NCBI RefSeq assembly: GCF_039697315.1
Contig: NZ_CP155619.1
Coordinates: 5,642,001 to 5,706,000 of the forward strand
Reading direction: 5' to 3'
From: Pseudomonas abietaniphila
GTDB taxonomy: Bacteria > Pseudomonadota > Gammaproteobacteria > Pseudomonadales > Pseudomonadaceae
Length of the DNA stretch: 64,000 bases
The notes under the pieces are model-generated. The model was not told the DNA's origin. It searched no databases and worked only from the letters and a program-made list of their open reading frames with translations. Position numbers and translations under genes: made by a program. Numbering within the stretch: the first letter of the stretch is position 1; each line of letters opens with the position of its first letter. Shown piece after piece: positions 35,389 to 44,867 of this stretch.

Positions 35389-37242
35389 ATGTCGATGGAC
35401 CTTGCCGCGTTGCTCTCACCTCAGAACCGGCGTCTGTTCAAGTTCAACAACCTGGCTAACCCTGAACAGCAATTGCTGATCGAGTCCTTCAAGGGACGCG
35501 AAGGGTTGTCGCAGGCATACAGCTTTGAACTGCTGCTGGTCTGCGAGGATTCCGGGGTCGAGCTCAAGTCCATGATGGGCCAGTTGGTTACCATCGAAAT
35601 CGAACTCGCGACAGGGTCGCCGCGCTACCTGGCCGGTTACCTGACCCGCTTCGCCAGCATTGGCAGCGACGGCGGCATGGCGCGCTACACCGCGACCTTG
35701 AACCCTTGGTTCTCGATGCTGAAAAACCGGTTCGATACGCGGATTTTTCAAGGCAACACGGTCGAGGAAGTCGTCACTCAGGTCTTCGCCCTGTGCCCGG
35801 CGTTTTCCCGGCATGAGTTCCGCTTGACCAAACCTCAAAAGCGCTACACCTACATCACCCAGTACCGTGAAACCGACTTCAACTTTGTCCAGCGTCTGCT
35901 GGAAGAAGAGGGGATGTTTTACTACTTCGAGCACACCGCCGAAGGCCACACCATGATCATCTGCGATGATTCCAGCACGCTGGTGCCATTGCCTGAACAA
36001 CCGCAGATCCGTTTTCACACCGCCTCCGTCACCGAGACTGCCGACTCCATCACCCAGTGGAGCGGCAACCGTCAGTTGCAGTCCGGCAAGATCGCCGTCC
36101 AGACCTTCGACTACCGCCAGCCGAAAAACCGGCTGCCCGTGTCGATGAACAGTCTGAACAAGCAGGGCGATGTCGAAAATTTCGAGATCTACGACTTCCC
36201 CGGCCAGTACACCCACGGCACCTACGACGAGGGTGAAGCGCTGGTCCGCCTGAGGGTCGAAGCGCTGGAGCTCAAGGGCAAAAGTTTCAGCGGCGCGAGC
36301 AACTGCCGTGCGATGAAACCCGGCTACACCTTCGAGCTGCTGCAGCACTACGACCACGATCAAGGCTCGGCCGAAGACCGCCAGTTTTTGCTGATGGGCG
36401 TTGAAAGCGAAGGCCACAACAACTACCTCAACGGCCATCAGGCGAGCTACTACAACACCTTCACCTGCGTGCGCAAAAAGATCCCGTTCCGTCCGCAACT
36501 GTCCACGCCACGGCCGACGATTCCCGGCCCGCAGACCGCCATCATCGTTGGCCCACCGGGCGAAGAAATCTTCACCGACGAACTGGGTCGCGTAAAAATC
36601 CAGTTTCACTGGGACCGCAACGGCCAATACAACGACCACAGTTCCTGCTGGGTCCGCGTCGCCCAATCCGGCGCCAGCGGCGGTTTCGGCAGCATCCAGA
36701 TCCCGCGCGTGGGTGATGAGGTCGTCGTCGTTTTCCTCGACGGCAATCCCGATCGCCCGCTGGTCATGGGCAGCCTCTACAACAGCCAGAACACACCGCC
36801 CTGGTCGCTGCCCGCGAACAAAACGCAAAGCGGGTTTCTGACGCGGTCGACGAAAGGCGATGGCGGCACGGCGAACTTCTTCCGCTTTGAAGACAAGTCC
36901 GGCGCCGAGCAGATCATCATGCACGCCGAACGCAACATGGACACCGAGATCGAGGTCGACGAGAGCCATCACGTCGGCGCGAACCGAACCATTACCGTTG
37001 GCGGTACGCACACCGAGACGATCAAGAAAGACACCGTGATGAATGTGCAGGAAGGCTCGTTGACGATTCAGGTCGACAACCAGTTCATCCAGGTCAGTGC
37101 CAAGCAGCACATCATTCTTCAGGTGGGCGATAGCAGCATTACGCTGACGCCGGATGGGATTGAGATCAAAGGCAACACGATTTCGACGGTGAGCACCGGT
37201 ACGACGCAGATCACCGGCGCGCCAGTGCGCGTGAACGATTAA
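35389..37242 (+). CDS. vgrG: T6SS spike protein VgrG
   Basis: A 617-residue VgrG forming the trimeric spike at the tube tip. It has the gp27-like part (SFELLLVCEDSGVELKSMMGQ, RETDFNFVQRLLEEEGMFYYFEH), the gp5-like OB domain (GRVKIQFHWDRNGQ, SSCWVRVAQSGASGGFGSIQIPRVGDEVVV), and a C-terminal beta-helix ending about residue 617, so there is no fused effector domain. ATG 35389 has AAGGAG 8 bp upstream. It heads a vgrG-eag-eag-rhs-immunity operon on the plus strand, opposite to the main T6SS operon. Confidence 0.96.
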   Translation: MSMDLAALLSPQNRRLFKFNNLANPEQQLLIESFKGREGLSQAYSFELLLVCEDSGVELKSMMGQLVTIEIELATGSPRYLAGYLTRFASIGSDGGMARYTATLNPWFSMLKNRFDTRIFQGNTVEEVVTQVFALCPAFSRHEFRLTKPQKRYTYITQYRETDFNFVQRLLEEEGMFYYFEHTAEGHTMIICDDSSTLVPLPEQPQIRFHTASVTETADSITQWSGNRQLQSGKIAVQTFDYRQPKNRLPVSMNSLNKQGDVENFEIYDFPGQYTHGTYDEGEALVRLRVEALELKGKSFSGASNCRAMKPGYTFELLQHYDHDQGSAEDRQFLLMGVESEGHNNYLNGHQASYYNTFTCVRKKIPFRPQLSTPRPTIPGPQTAIIVGPPGEEIFTDELGRVKIQFHWDRNGQYNDHSSCWVRVAQSGASGGFGSIQIPRVGDEVVVVFLDGNPDRPLVMGSLYNSQNTPPWSLPANKTQSGFLTRSTKGDGGTANFFRFEDKSGAEQIIMHAERNMDTEIEVDESHHVGANRTITVGGTHTETIKKDTVMNVQEGSLTIQVDNQFIQVSAKQHIILQVGDSSITLTPDGIEIKGNTISTVSTGTTQITGAPVRVND

Positions 37243-37255
37243 AGGTGTGTAACGG

Positions 37256-37834
37256 ATGACAAGGACCAGTATTTATGACCGTATCTCCGAGCGACGCCTG
37301 GCGCTTGAAGAGGCGGCGCGTGTTGAACAGCAAAGCCCTCCGCCCGTAATAGAGACTGAACCTGAGCCAGACCCCGTCGCGCCTCTGCGCGACACGCCCA
37401 GTCGGTTCAGCTTTGGCGGCTTTGACTTGTCGTTGCCTGAAGGCTTCAGCTTTCGAGATATCCAGACAACCATCGAGCACGAAGGCGAGCCTGTGGTGCT
37501 GACGATCAAGCGTCGAGACGTGCGTGAGGGCGCGACGCTGAGCGGACTGATGGACGAAGCGATGCAGACCTTCCGCAAGCTTTATCCCCAGTTACGGATC
37601 ATCCGTGAGCGTGACTGCACACTCGCGGGTAGCGCCGCGAAAGCCGTGGATTTTCACTTCACAATGGGGCACGCGGAACGACATGGCAGGCTCGTGGGCA
37701 GCATTGTTCCGGTGGCTGAACGACAAGCATCCCAGTGGCTTAGCCTCTCGTGCGTGATTGACCCGGTCAAACCCAGCCTGAGCCTTTGGCTCGTCGACTT
37801 CGACAACATGCTCTCAGGCATGGTGACCCGCTGA
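37256..37834 (+). CDS. Eag-type effector chaperone (DUF1795), copy 1
   Basis: A 192-residue protein of the DcrB/DUF1795 family. The core starts near residue 47 (RFSFGGFDLSLPEGFSFRDIQTTI) and includes VLTIKRRDVREGATL and a C-terminal LSLSCVIDPVKPSLSLW. An extra 45-residue, Pro/Glu-rich N-terminal arm precedes the core and is not usual for EagT6-like chaperones. Eag proteins shield hydrophobic N-terminal helices of Rhs/Tse6-type effectors and help load them on VgrG. It lies 13 bp after vgrG. Confidence 0.82.
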   Translation: MTRTSIYDRISERRLALEEAARVEQQSPPPVIETEPEPDPVAPLRDTPSRFSFGGFDLSLPEGFSFRDIQTTIEHEGEPVVLTIKRRDVREGATLSGLMDEAMQTFRKLYPQLRIIRERDCTLAGSAAKAVDFHFTMGHAERHGRLVGSIVPVAERQASQWLSLSCVIDPVKPSLSLWLVDFDNMLSGMVTR

Positions 37835-37867
37835 ACCCGATTTACTGATTTCAGGAATGAATTTCAC

Positions 37868-38335
37868 ATGGACTATGAGTTGCAGGAAGGCAGTGTTGCG
37901 CTGCCACAGGGATTTCAAGATCGCACAGTCAACATGTTTGTGCTCGGCGCAAGCATTCCGGCGCCCTTGAGCATCACCATTTCACGGGACAACCTGCTGC
38001 CCTCAGAGCTCCTCAATGCCTATGTGGACCGCCAGGTAAAAATGCTGGCTTCCAAGCTGCGTGGCTACACGTTGCTGGGCAAAAAAGCAGTGTCCCTGTC
38101 GACCATTGCGCCCATCGACGGCGTGCAGATCGACGCTTATTACATGAACGAAGGACGACCTTTCTTTCAGCGCCAGGCCGCATTTTTGATCGAGCCGGGC
38201 CGTGCGCTGATTTTCTCCACCACCGCTCAGGCTGACTTCAGTGCCCAGCAGAACGAGGACTGGCAAAACCTGTTGTCCAGCTTCCAGCCTCGTCATCACA
38301 CTCCGGCCACGACCGACTCCAACGAACAGGAGTAA
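37868..38335 (+). CDS. Eag-type effector chaperone (DUF1795), copy 2
   Basis: A 155-residue DUF1795 protein (MDYELQEGSVALPQGFQDRTVNMFVLG...RALIFSTTAQADFSAQQNEDWQNLLSSF) of ordinary Eag length. It ends 5 bp before the rhs start, so it is most likely the dedicated chaperone for that Rhs protein. AGGAA lies about 10 bp upstream of its ATG. The presence of two divergent Eag genes fits the two hydrophobic regions in the Rhs N-terminus or, for one of them, service of the PAAR-less Tse6-like effector. Confidence 0.88.
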   Translation: MDYELQEGSVALPQGFQDRTVNMFVLGASIPAPLSITISRDNLLPSELLNAYVDRQVKMLASKLRGYTLLGKKAVSLSTIAPIDGVQIDAYYMNEGRPFFQRQAAFLIEPGRALIFSTTAQADFSAQQNEDWQNLLSSFQPRHHTPATTDSNEQE

Positions 38336-38340
38336 CGCTC

Positions 38341-41300
38341 ATGTTCGAAGCAGCCCGGTTCGGCGACGACATTTCACACACCAGCGCGCTTGGGGGATTC
38401 CTCATCGGCGCTGCGCTGGGGATCGCACTCGTTGCGACCGTCGCCATTGCGACCTTTACTTGCGGATTCGGCGTCGCTCTTCTGGCGGGCCTTGCAGCAG
38501 GCATAGGAGGTAGCCTGCTCACTGCCGCAGGGGAGGCGATAGGGAGTATGTTCTCATCGCCCTCCGGAACGATCGTCACAGCCTCACCCAATGTTTTCGT
38601 CAACAGCAGGCAGGCGGCGCACGTTGCGCTGAGTCTGGGAGCATGCAGCAAGCATCCGGGTCCGGTTCAGGTTGCCGAAGGTTCGACCAACGTATTCATC
38701 AACGGCACGGCGGCGGCGCGTAAGGGCGACAAGATCACCTGTGGCGCGACCATCTCCAGCGGCTCGGACAACGTGCTCATTGGAGGCGGCACTCAGCGGT
38801 ATCTGCCGGTTGACGATGAGATCCCCGGCTGGCTGCGCACAACGGTAGACATATTGATGGCCGTCGCCGGTGCGGCGGGCGGTATCGCTCAGCTCATCAA
38901 GGCCGGCAGTCAAGCGGGCATGAAAGCCATCATGCCGTGCGTCATGAAATTCACCGCAGGCTTCGTTGCGGGCGAAGTTGCCAGTCGCTACGTCGTCGGC
39001 CCGGCCATCGAGGGTGCGATTGGTGGGCTGACGGGTAATCCGGTTGACCTGACCACCGGACGCAAAGTTATTCCCGATGAAACCGACTTCAGTCTGCCGG
39101 GCCTGATGCCGATTGAGTGGTCGCGTTTCTATGCCAGTGACCTGACCGTCGACAGCATCCTGGGGCGCGGCTGGGTCCTGCCATGGGAACAGAGCCTTCG
39201 CAGAAGCGGGTCCTTCGTCTATCTCACCGACAATCAGGGCCGCAGCGTTCCCTTCGTTAACGTGCAGCCGGGTGAGCGGGTGTACAACCCTCACGAGCAG
39301 GTCTATCTGGTCTGCACCGAGGGCGGTCACTACCTGCTGCAAACCCTCGACAACATCTTTTTCTACTTCGGTGAGGTCCCGGACGACAACACCGCCGTGC
39401 CGTTACAGCGCATCGAAAACGCACTCGGCCATTTTCTGCATTTCACCCGCACGGTCGATGGGGTGCTCACCGACATCAGTGCTACGGGTGGCACTCGTGT
39501 GCACCTGCATTACGACAACCCGCTGGGCCGCCTGACGGATGTCAGACGCGTTGCCGACAACGAAGCCGTTGAAACCCTCGTTCAATACCGCTACGACGAC
39601 AACGGTCAGCTCACTGAGGTGATCAATCGGAACGGCGATTCGATGCGCCGCTTCAGCTACGCCGAAGGCGTCATGGCCAGCCACAGCAACGCGCTCGGGC
39701 TGAGTTGCAACTACCGTTGGGAAATTCTCGATAGCCAGCCTCGCGTGGTCGAGCACTGGACCAGTGACGGCGAGCACTTTCACTTTCGTTACGACTTCAA
39801 ACAGCGCACTTCATGGGCGACCGACGTGCTGGGCCGTGAGCTGGAAGTCCACTACAACGCAGATCATCGCGTCATCGCCAGCCGTGATTACGGTGGCGAA
39901 CACTACAAGATCGACATAGACGACAGCGGCAACATGACCGGCCTGACGCTGCCGGACGGCAATCGCCTGAAGCTCAAATACGACGAATATTCCCGACTCA
40001 TTGAGGAAACTGACCCGCTGGGCCGTAGTGTCAAATACGCCTATCACCACCTGACCACGCTGGTGTCGTCGGTTTCGTACCCGGACGGCAGCGTCTGGAA
40101 GGCGCGCTACGACGACAAGGGCAACCTCATCGCCGAAATCGATGCACTCGGCCACAAAACCGAGTACCTCAACAGCGACGACGGTCTGCCGCACACTATC
40201 ATCGACGCAACGCACAAATCCAAATACCTGTGGTGGAACGGCCTCGCGCAGGTGGAGCGTTTTCAGGACTGCTCAGGCAAAAGCACCTTCTACACCTACG
40301 ACGACCGCGCTCACCTGATCGCGGTCACTGATGCGCTGAATCAAACGACAAAGCTCGAACGCAAACCCGACGGCGAAGTGCTGCGAATCGATCACCCAGA
40401 CGGTACTGCAGAGTCCTTTACCTACAACGCCCTCGGCCAGGTCCTGACGCACACCGATGGCAAGGGCCAGACCACGCGTTTACTGCGCACCGCTCGCGGA
40501 TTACCCAGCAGCCGACAGGACGCTAAAGGTCAGCGCATTCGATACGAGTACGACAAAGCCATCCGCCTCACCGCACTGGTTAACGAAAACAACACGGCCT
40601 ATCAGTTTGCCTACGATGCTTCAGATCGCCTGATCGAAGAAAAACGCATCGACAACCTGACACGCCGTTTCAGCTACAACGTGGGCGGGCATCTGACGCG
40701 GGTCGATGAAATCGGCTATGGCGAGCGGGCCGAACGTCCACAGCGCAGCACTGAGTTTGAGCGCGACACAATTGGGCGTTTGCTTGCCAAGCTCAACGAT
40801 GATGCACGTCAGGACTACACCTACGACGAAGGTGATCGCCTGCTGTCCATCGCGCGCTTGCCTACATCGATTGGTAAAAAACTCGGCGTCGGCGAAGAAA
40901 CACTCTCGTTCGAATACGACCTCCTGGGCCGGCTAATCAAAGAGACCACACCCCAAGGCGCCCTGGACTACGAATACGATCCACTGAGCAACCTGACCAC
41001 GCTGACCTTACCGACAGGCCAACACCTCAATCACCTGTACTACGGCAGCGGTCACCTGCACCAACTAAACCTCGACGGCCTGCTCATCAGCGACATGGAG
41101 CGCGATGACCTGCACCGCGAGGTCCTTCGCACCCAAGGCAAACTCACCAGTTGCTTCGGTTACGACGCCATGGGTCGCAAAAGCTGGCAGTTTGCATCGA
41201 CGATGCCGGCTGAAAAGCTTTCGCAGATTCTGAACCCCGGCGACAACAGCCTACTGGTCGAACACGCGCAAAACCCGATCCACCGCCGCTACGAATACGA

Positions 41301-42549
41301 CCCGGCCGGCGAACTGATCCGCACCCTCGACAAACTGCGCGGCGAGATCAAATACGAATACGAAGCCAACGGTCAGTTGCACAGCCGCGACACAGGCAAG
41401 CTCGCCGATAGCGAAGAGTTCAGGTACGACGCTGCGGCGAACAGGCTGAACTTCAACACCAGTCAGTTCGATCAGGTCAAAGACAACCGCATCAAGCGCT
41501 GGCGCGACCAGGAATATGCCTACGATGCGTGGGGCAACCTGATTGAAAAGCGGGTAGGGCTGAGCAAGCTGCAGACGTTCAGTTACGACTGCGAAAACCG
41601 TTTGGTCAAAGCTGAAATGCTGGTTAACGGCAAGCTTCAGAGCGTCGGCACCTACCGCTACGACAGCCTTGGGCGAAGAGTCGGGAAAACCTCCGAAATT
41701 GACGGCCAGACCGAACACAAGCATTTCCTTTGGCAAGGTCTGCGAATGCTGCGCGAAGAAACGCCGTGGCAGAGCAGTCTTTATGTCTACGAACCTGGTA
41801 GCTATGCACCGCTGGCGCGAGTGGACCAAAACGAAGGTGAAGAGAAGAAAAAGCTTTACTACTTTCACACCGACCAAATCGGCACGCCGCTGGAAATGAC
41901 TGACGTTGATGGCAGCATTGTCTGGCAGGCGACGTACAAGGCTTGGGGCGAGGTTGAAACGTTTGCCGTCAACGACGTCGAGCAGAATCTGCGGTTTCAG
42001 GGTCAGTATTTCGACGACGAGACAGGGCTGCACTACAACACGTTTCGGTATTACGATCCGCAGGTGGGACGGTTTATTACGCAGGATCCGATTGGACTAA
42101 GTGGTGGGATCCACGTTTACCAATATGTCTTAAATCCCATCGACTACATTGACCCCTTGGGTCTTTCATTTAGTTCGGGTAAAGGTACACACAACGCCAT
42201 CGCCACGCTTTATGATAGTGAAGGAAACGTAAAGGCGACCGGAGCTTGGCGCAGTGGCAACATGACGCCAGACGAGGCTGCGCTAGGTTTTCCAAAAAGC
42301 ACACTTGCAACTCATACTGAAGCGAGGATTACCCGTGAACTACATCCGCAAGCAGTGGCAGGTGATCGACTCGTTATTGAAGGAGAATACCCTCCTTGCA
42401 ATAGCTGTAAAGGTAAGATGAATAGCTTTAAAGGCGCTACGGGGGCAGATGTGGAGTATAAGTGGCCAGCCGGCAAGGGAGAGTCTGCAGAAACATGGAA
42501 TGCCAAAGCGAAAGGCGCCAAGAAACTACCTATGTCAAGTTGTGGTTAA
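38341..42549 (+). CDS. PAAR-Rhs effector with C-terminal deaminase-type toxin
   Basis: A 1402-residue T6SS effector. A first hydrophobic region (about residues 17-70) precedes a PAAR domain (SPNVFVNSRQAAHV...GACSKHPGP...STNVFINGTAAARKGDKITCGA); a second hydrophobic region follows (about 163-230). The Rhs cage of YD-repeats runs from about 240 to 1270 and ends in the self-cleavage-type boundary motif (DPIGLSGG...DPLGL). The last 130 residues are the toxin: HTEA near residue 1324 and PPCNSCKG near 1351 give the HxE plus PCxxC zinc/catalytic signature of the deaminase superfamily. It probably deaminates nucleic acid bases or nucleotides. The tip is AT-richer than the core. Confidence 0.9.
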   Translation: MFEAARFGDDISHTSALGGFLIGAALGIALVATVAIATFTCGFGVALLAGLAAGIGGSLLTAAGEAIGSMFSSPSGTIVTASPNVFVNSRQAAHVALSLGACSKHPGPVQVAEGSTNVFINGTAAARKGDKITCGATISSGSDNVLIGGGTQRYLPVDDEIPGWLRTTVDILMAVAGAAGGIAQLIKAGSQAGMKAIMPCVMKFTAGFVAGEVASRYVVGPAIEGAIGGLTGNPVDLTTGRKVIPDETDFSLPGLMPIEWSRFYASDLTVDSILGRGWVLPWEQSLRRSGSFVYLTDNQGRSVPFVNVQPGERVYNPHEQVYLVCTEGGHYLLQTLDNIFFYFGEVPDDNTAVPLQRIENALGHFLHFTRTVDGVLTDISATGGTRVHLHYDNPLGRLTDVRRVADNEAVETLVQYRYDDNGQLTEVINRNGDSMRRFSYAEGVMASHSNALGLSCNYRWEILDSQPRVVEHWTSDGEHFHFRYDFKQRTSWATDVLGRELEVHYNADHRVIASRDYGGEHYKIDIDDSGNMTGLTLPDGNRLKLKYDEYSRLIEETDPLGRSVKYAYHHLTTLVSSVSYPDGSVWKARYDDKGNLIAEIDALGHKTEYLNSDDGLPHTIIDATHKSKYLWWNGLAQVERFQDCSGKSTFYTYDDRAHLIAVTDALNQTTKLERKPDGEVLRIDHPDGTAESFTYNALGQVLTHTDGKGQTTRLLRTARGLPSSRQDAKGQRIRYEYDKAIRLTALVNENNTAYQFAYDASDRLIEEKRIDNLTRRFSYNVGGHLTRVDEIGYGERAERPQRSTEFERDTIGRLLAKLNDDARQDYTYDEGDRLLSIARLPTSIGKKLGVGEETLSFEYDLLGRLIKETTPQGALDYEYDPLSNLTTLTLPTGQHLNHLYYGSGHLHQLNLDGLLISDMERDDLHREVLRTQGKLTSCFGYDAMGRKSWQFASTMPAEKLSQILNPGDNSLLVEHAQNPIHRRYEYDPAGELIRTLDKLRGEIKYEYEANGQLHSRDTGKLADSEEFRYDAAANRLNFNTSQFDQVKDNRIKRWRDQEYAYDAWGNLIEKRVGLSKLQTFSYDCENRLVKAEMLVNGKLQSVGTYRYDSLGRRVGKTSEIDGQTEHKHFLWQGLRMLREETPWQSSLYVYEPGSYAPLARVDQNEGEEKKKLYYFHTDQIGTPLEMTDVDGSIVWQATYKAWGEVETFAVNDVEQNLRFQGQYFDDETGLHYNTFRYYDPQVGRFITQDPIGLSGGIHVYQYVLNPIDYIDPLGLSFSSGKGTHNAIATLYDSEGNVKATGAWRSGNMTPDEAALGFPKSTLATHTEARITRELHPQAVAGDRLVIEGEYPPCNSCKGKMNSFKGATGADVEYKWPAGKGESAETWNAKAKGAKKLPMSSCG

Positions 42550-42564
42550 TAAGGAAAAATATCA

Positions 42565-42948
42565 ATGAAGAAATTCCTCGCCTCGGCGATAAAATGCTAT
42601 AAAGAAGACGAAGTTTTAACCGTTGCATTGGGGGATGATGCCGAAGATCCAGATAATTTCTTAATTATTACGCGTCTAGACGACGAAGATAACGCTAGCG
42701 TAGATGATGGAATTGGCCTTCTGACAGATCAAGCTAAGTATGAGAAGTCCGGAGTTATAGCCAAGGTAATTTTGAGGTTGAATAAGCTGGAGATAGTAGT
42801 GAAACCTGAGTTTACGGAGTTTTATGGCTGCTCAAGTATTGTTGCGGAGTTTTTACCGAATGATAATGAGCTTTCCATAAATTACCTCAGTTTAAAAAAA
42901 GCGCTGCACCATATGTTTAGCGGTAGTCAAGTGGATTTTATTGTATAG
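42565..42948 (+). CDS. Putative immunity protein for the Rhs deaminase toxin
   Basis: A 127-residue acidic protein encoded 15 bp after the rhs stop, with AAGGA 9 bp before its ATG. It is strongly AT-rich compared with the rhs core, matching the acquired tip just before it. Visible parts are FLIITRLDDEDNASVDDGIGL and AKVILRLNKLEIVVKPEF. No named immunity family was assigned. Position immediately after a toxin tip is the main evidence. Confidence 0.75.
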   Translation: MKKFLASAIKCYKEDEVLTVALGDDAEDPDNFLIITRLDDEDNASVDDGIGLLTDQAKYEKSGVIAKVILRLNKLEIVVKPEFTEFYGCSSIVAEFLPNDNELSINYLSLKKALHHMFSGSQVDFIV

Positions 42949-43043
42949 CAGGTTAGACCATGTTCGGTCGTTTAATAGCGCGTCAGTGTTGTATCTCTTA
43001 ATATAGAGTTTGCTTGACTTCTGGTGATGTTTAAGGGCGCAAC

Positions 43044-43445
43044 GACCTGCACCGCGAGGTCCTTCGCACCCAAGGCAAACTCACCAGTTGCTTCGGTTAC
43101 GACGCCATGGGTCGCAAACGCTGGCAGTTCGCATCGACGATGCCGGCTGAAAAGCTTTCGCAGATCCTGAACCCCGGCGACAACAGCCTGCTGGTCGAAC
43201 ACGCGCAAAACCCGATCCACCGCCGCTACGAATACGACCCGGCCGGCGAACTCATCCGCACCCTCGACAAACTGCGCGGCGAGATCAAGTACGAATACGA
43301 ATACGAAGCGAACGGCTAACTACACAGCCGCGACACAGGCAAGCTCGTCGATAGTGAACAGTTCCGATAGGACGCTGCCGCGAACTGTTTGAACTTCAAC
43401 ACCAGCCAGCTTGACCGGTCAAAGACAACCGCATCAAGCGCCGGC
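43044..43445 (+). pseudogene. Duplicated, decayed fragment of the Rhs core
   Basis: This stretch is a near-identical copy of 41107-41503 inside the rhs gene. It begins at GACCTGCACCGCGAGG and ends at ATCAAGCGC. Differences include a 6-bp duplication (an extra TACGAA), a CAG to TAA change that stops the frame at about 43317, further substitutions and small gaps after that. It has no start of its own and no toxin tip. It is likely the leftover of a former alternate C-terminal module swapped by recombination in the Rhs core. Confidence 0.92.
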
Positions 43446-43522
43446 TTACCATCGTTAAAACTCAAGCCAATAGGACCATGTTTTGTACGTTTTCAGCAGG
43501 TAAGCGCGACGCCCCGGCGCCG

Positions 43523-43792
43523 TTACCCGTGGTCCCGCAGCCTGAGCGCTGAGATCGAGGAGGCATCGCGTTTTTTACCGAATTCGCCGCGAATGCGCGC
43601 GATCTCTTCACGCAGCTTGTCCCGTACCAACATCTGGTCGTGCTCGGACAAGGATTCATACCAGCGGCGCTGAGCCGATCGGGTCGATGCGTCGTGCCCC
43701 CGGTCAGGAAGTGCGGACAGTATGGATTGAACAAAATCAGAGGCGGGGTCGGTTCCGTCCTCGGCGCGGTTATCCTTTGCGGCCGGGTCCAT
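43523..43792 (-). CDS. Small hypothetical protein (89 aa)
   Basis: An 89-residue, highly charged helical protein. ATG 43792 has a TAGGAG site 8 bp upstream. The C-terminal half (RRWYESLSEHDQMLVRDKLREEIARIRGEFGKK) is likely to be a long helix. No family was recognised. It lies just downstream of the decayed Rhs fragment on the opposite strand and seems to be the first gene of ordinary chromosomal content. Confidence 0.6.
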   Translation of the reverse strand: MDPAAKDNRAEDGTDPASDFVQSILSALPDRGHDASTRSAQRRWYESLSEHDQMLVRDKLREEIARIRGEFGKKRDASSISALRLRDHG

Positions 43793-43925
43793 CGAGTTGC
43801 TCCTAATGACCGTCGTACGACGGGAAGGGGAATCACAGTCATCAAAAAATGGATGGATATCATCTTGCCTTGCGGTCATTAAAACAATACGGGCACTCGG
43901 GAAAAGTGACCGAGTCCGCAATGGG

Positions 43926-44189
43926 TCAATGCACCGCCCAGGACCGTGGCGCCGGTGTGTGAGTAAATTTCGAGATGCCTTTGACCCAGAAACGTCGGTG
44001 TGAGGTTTCATTGGGTGGCAGCAGCGGCTGGCTGGACCATTGATGCTGGCGCTTGGACTCTTCGCGCCATGCTTTCCACTCCATGGCTTCTGCGGTGTCT
44101 TTCGCTGCGCGTTCGTCATCGAACCAGCCAATCACAGAAACTTCGCCATGATCGCGGCCGTGTTCTACCAAGAGAAAAATGTCGTGCAT
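43926..44189 (-). CDS. Small hypothetical protein (87 aa)
   Basis: An 87-residue protein starting MHDIFLLVEHGRDHGEVSVIGWFDDERAAKDTAEAMEW. AAAGG lies 7 bp before ATG 44189; an in-frame GTG five codons upstream is less likely. The beta-strand/helix start with WFDDERAA suggests a small alpha/beta fold, but no family is assigned. Confidence 0.6.
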   Translation of the reverse strand: MHDIFLLVEHGRDHGEVSVIGWFDDERAAKDTAEAMEWKAWREESKRQHQWSSQPLLPPNETSHRRFWVKGISKFTHTPAPRSWAVH

Positions 44190-44338
44190 ACCTGTGCCTT
44201 TCACTGATCAAGTCCAGCCCACCTTTCGGGCTCTACTGATGGCTTATCGACACCGATGGAAGAATGTTTAGGTTTTGAAACACTCGCGCTGACCAGCGGT
44301 GCCGCGCGCCAGAGCGGCACACGATGGATCAGGGGTTG

Positions 44339-44758
44339 TTATTTAGGCAGGGGCGTCAGGATTTCCCCGTTGTCGTCCAGCAGGATGAACACCAGCAGTT
44401 TTGCCGGCTGGGTGGTGCTGGCGTTTCTGGATTCGTAGTGCTTCGAACCGGCAGGCTCGTACCAGGTCTGACCGGCCTTGTAAGTGATCGCTTTGCCGTC
44501 GTTGACCCGCGAAATCACCTCGCCCTCCAGCACATAGGCAATCGCACTGCCGCTGTGGCTATGGGGGATGGACACTTGCCCGGGTTTGTAGTCGACGGTC
44601 AGCACCGTGGCTTTTTTACCCGGCGCGTTGAGCATCGGGTGAGTCTCCAGCACGGTGACTTTCTCGTGTTCGGCATCGTGGGCTTGCGCGTTGAATGTCA
44701 TTGGCAGCGAAAGGGTCAGGCAAGACAGGCTGGCTGCGAGCAATCTGATCGGGTTCAT
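44339..44758 (-). CDS. Periplasmic cupin-domain protein
   Basis: A 139-residue single-domain cupin with a signal peptide cleaved near FNAQA/HD. The cupin motifs PHSHSGSAIAYVLEGE (motif 1, metal-binding His) and GQTWYEPAGSKH (motif 2, metal-binding His) are intact. The substrate is unknown; such exported cupins may act as small oxygenases or binding proteins. GAGGA precedes the ATG. It is transcribed towards 43.9 kb, away from the porin gene upstream. Confidence 0.85.
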   Translation of the reverse strand: MNPIRLLAASLSCLTLSLPMTFNAQAHDAEHEKVTVLETHPMLNAPGKKATVLTVDYKPGQVSIPHSHSGSAIAYVLEGEVISRVNDGKAITYKAGQTWYEPAGSKHYESRNASTTQPAKLLVFILLDDNGEILTPLPK

Positions 44759-44867
44759 GATCGGTCCTCAGTGAACGAAGTGATAGATGACACGCTATGC
44801 CTGCGTGCCCATCCGTCACACCGCCAATCTGGGGAAAGATCATGAGGCCAATTTCAAATCGGGTACT

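Noticed and set aside
35416..37110. 564-codon open frame on the minus strand
   Set aside because: Antisense shadow of vgrG, with no family-like motifs; the plus strand has complete VgrG sequence and a ribosome site.
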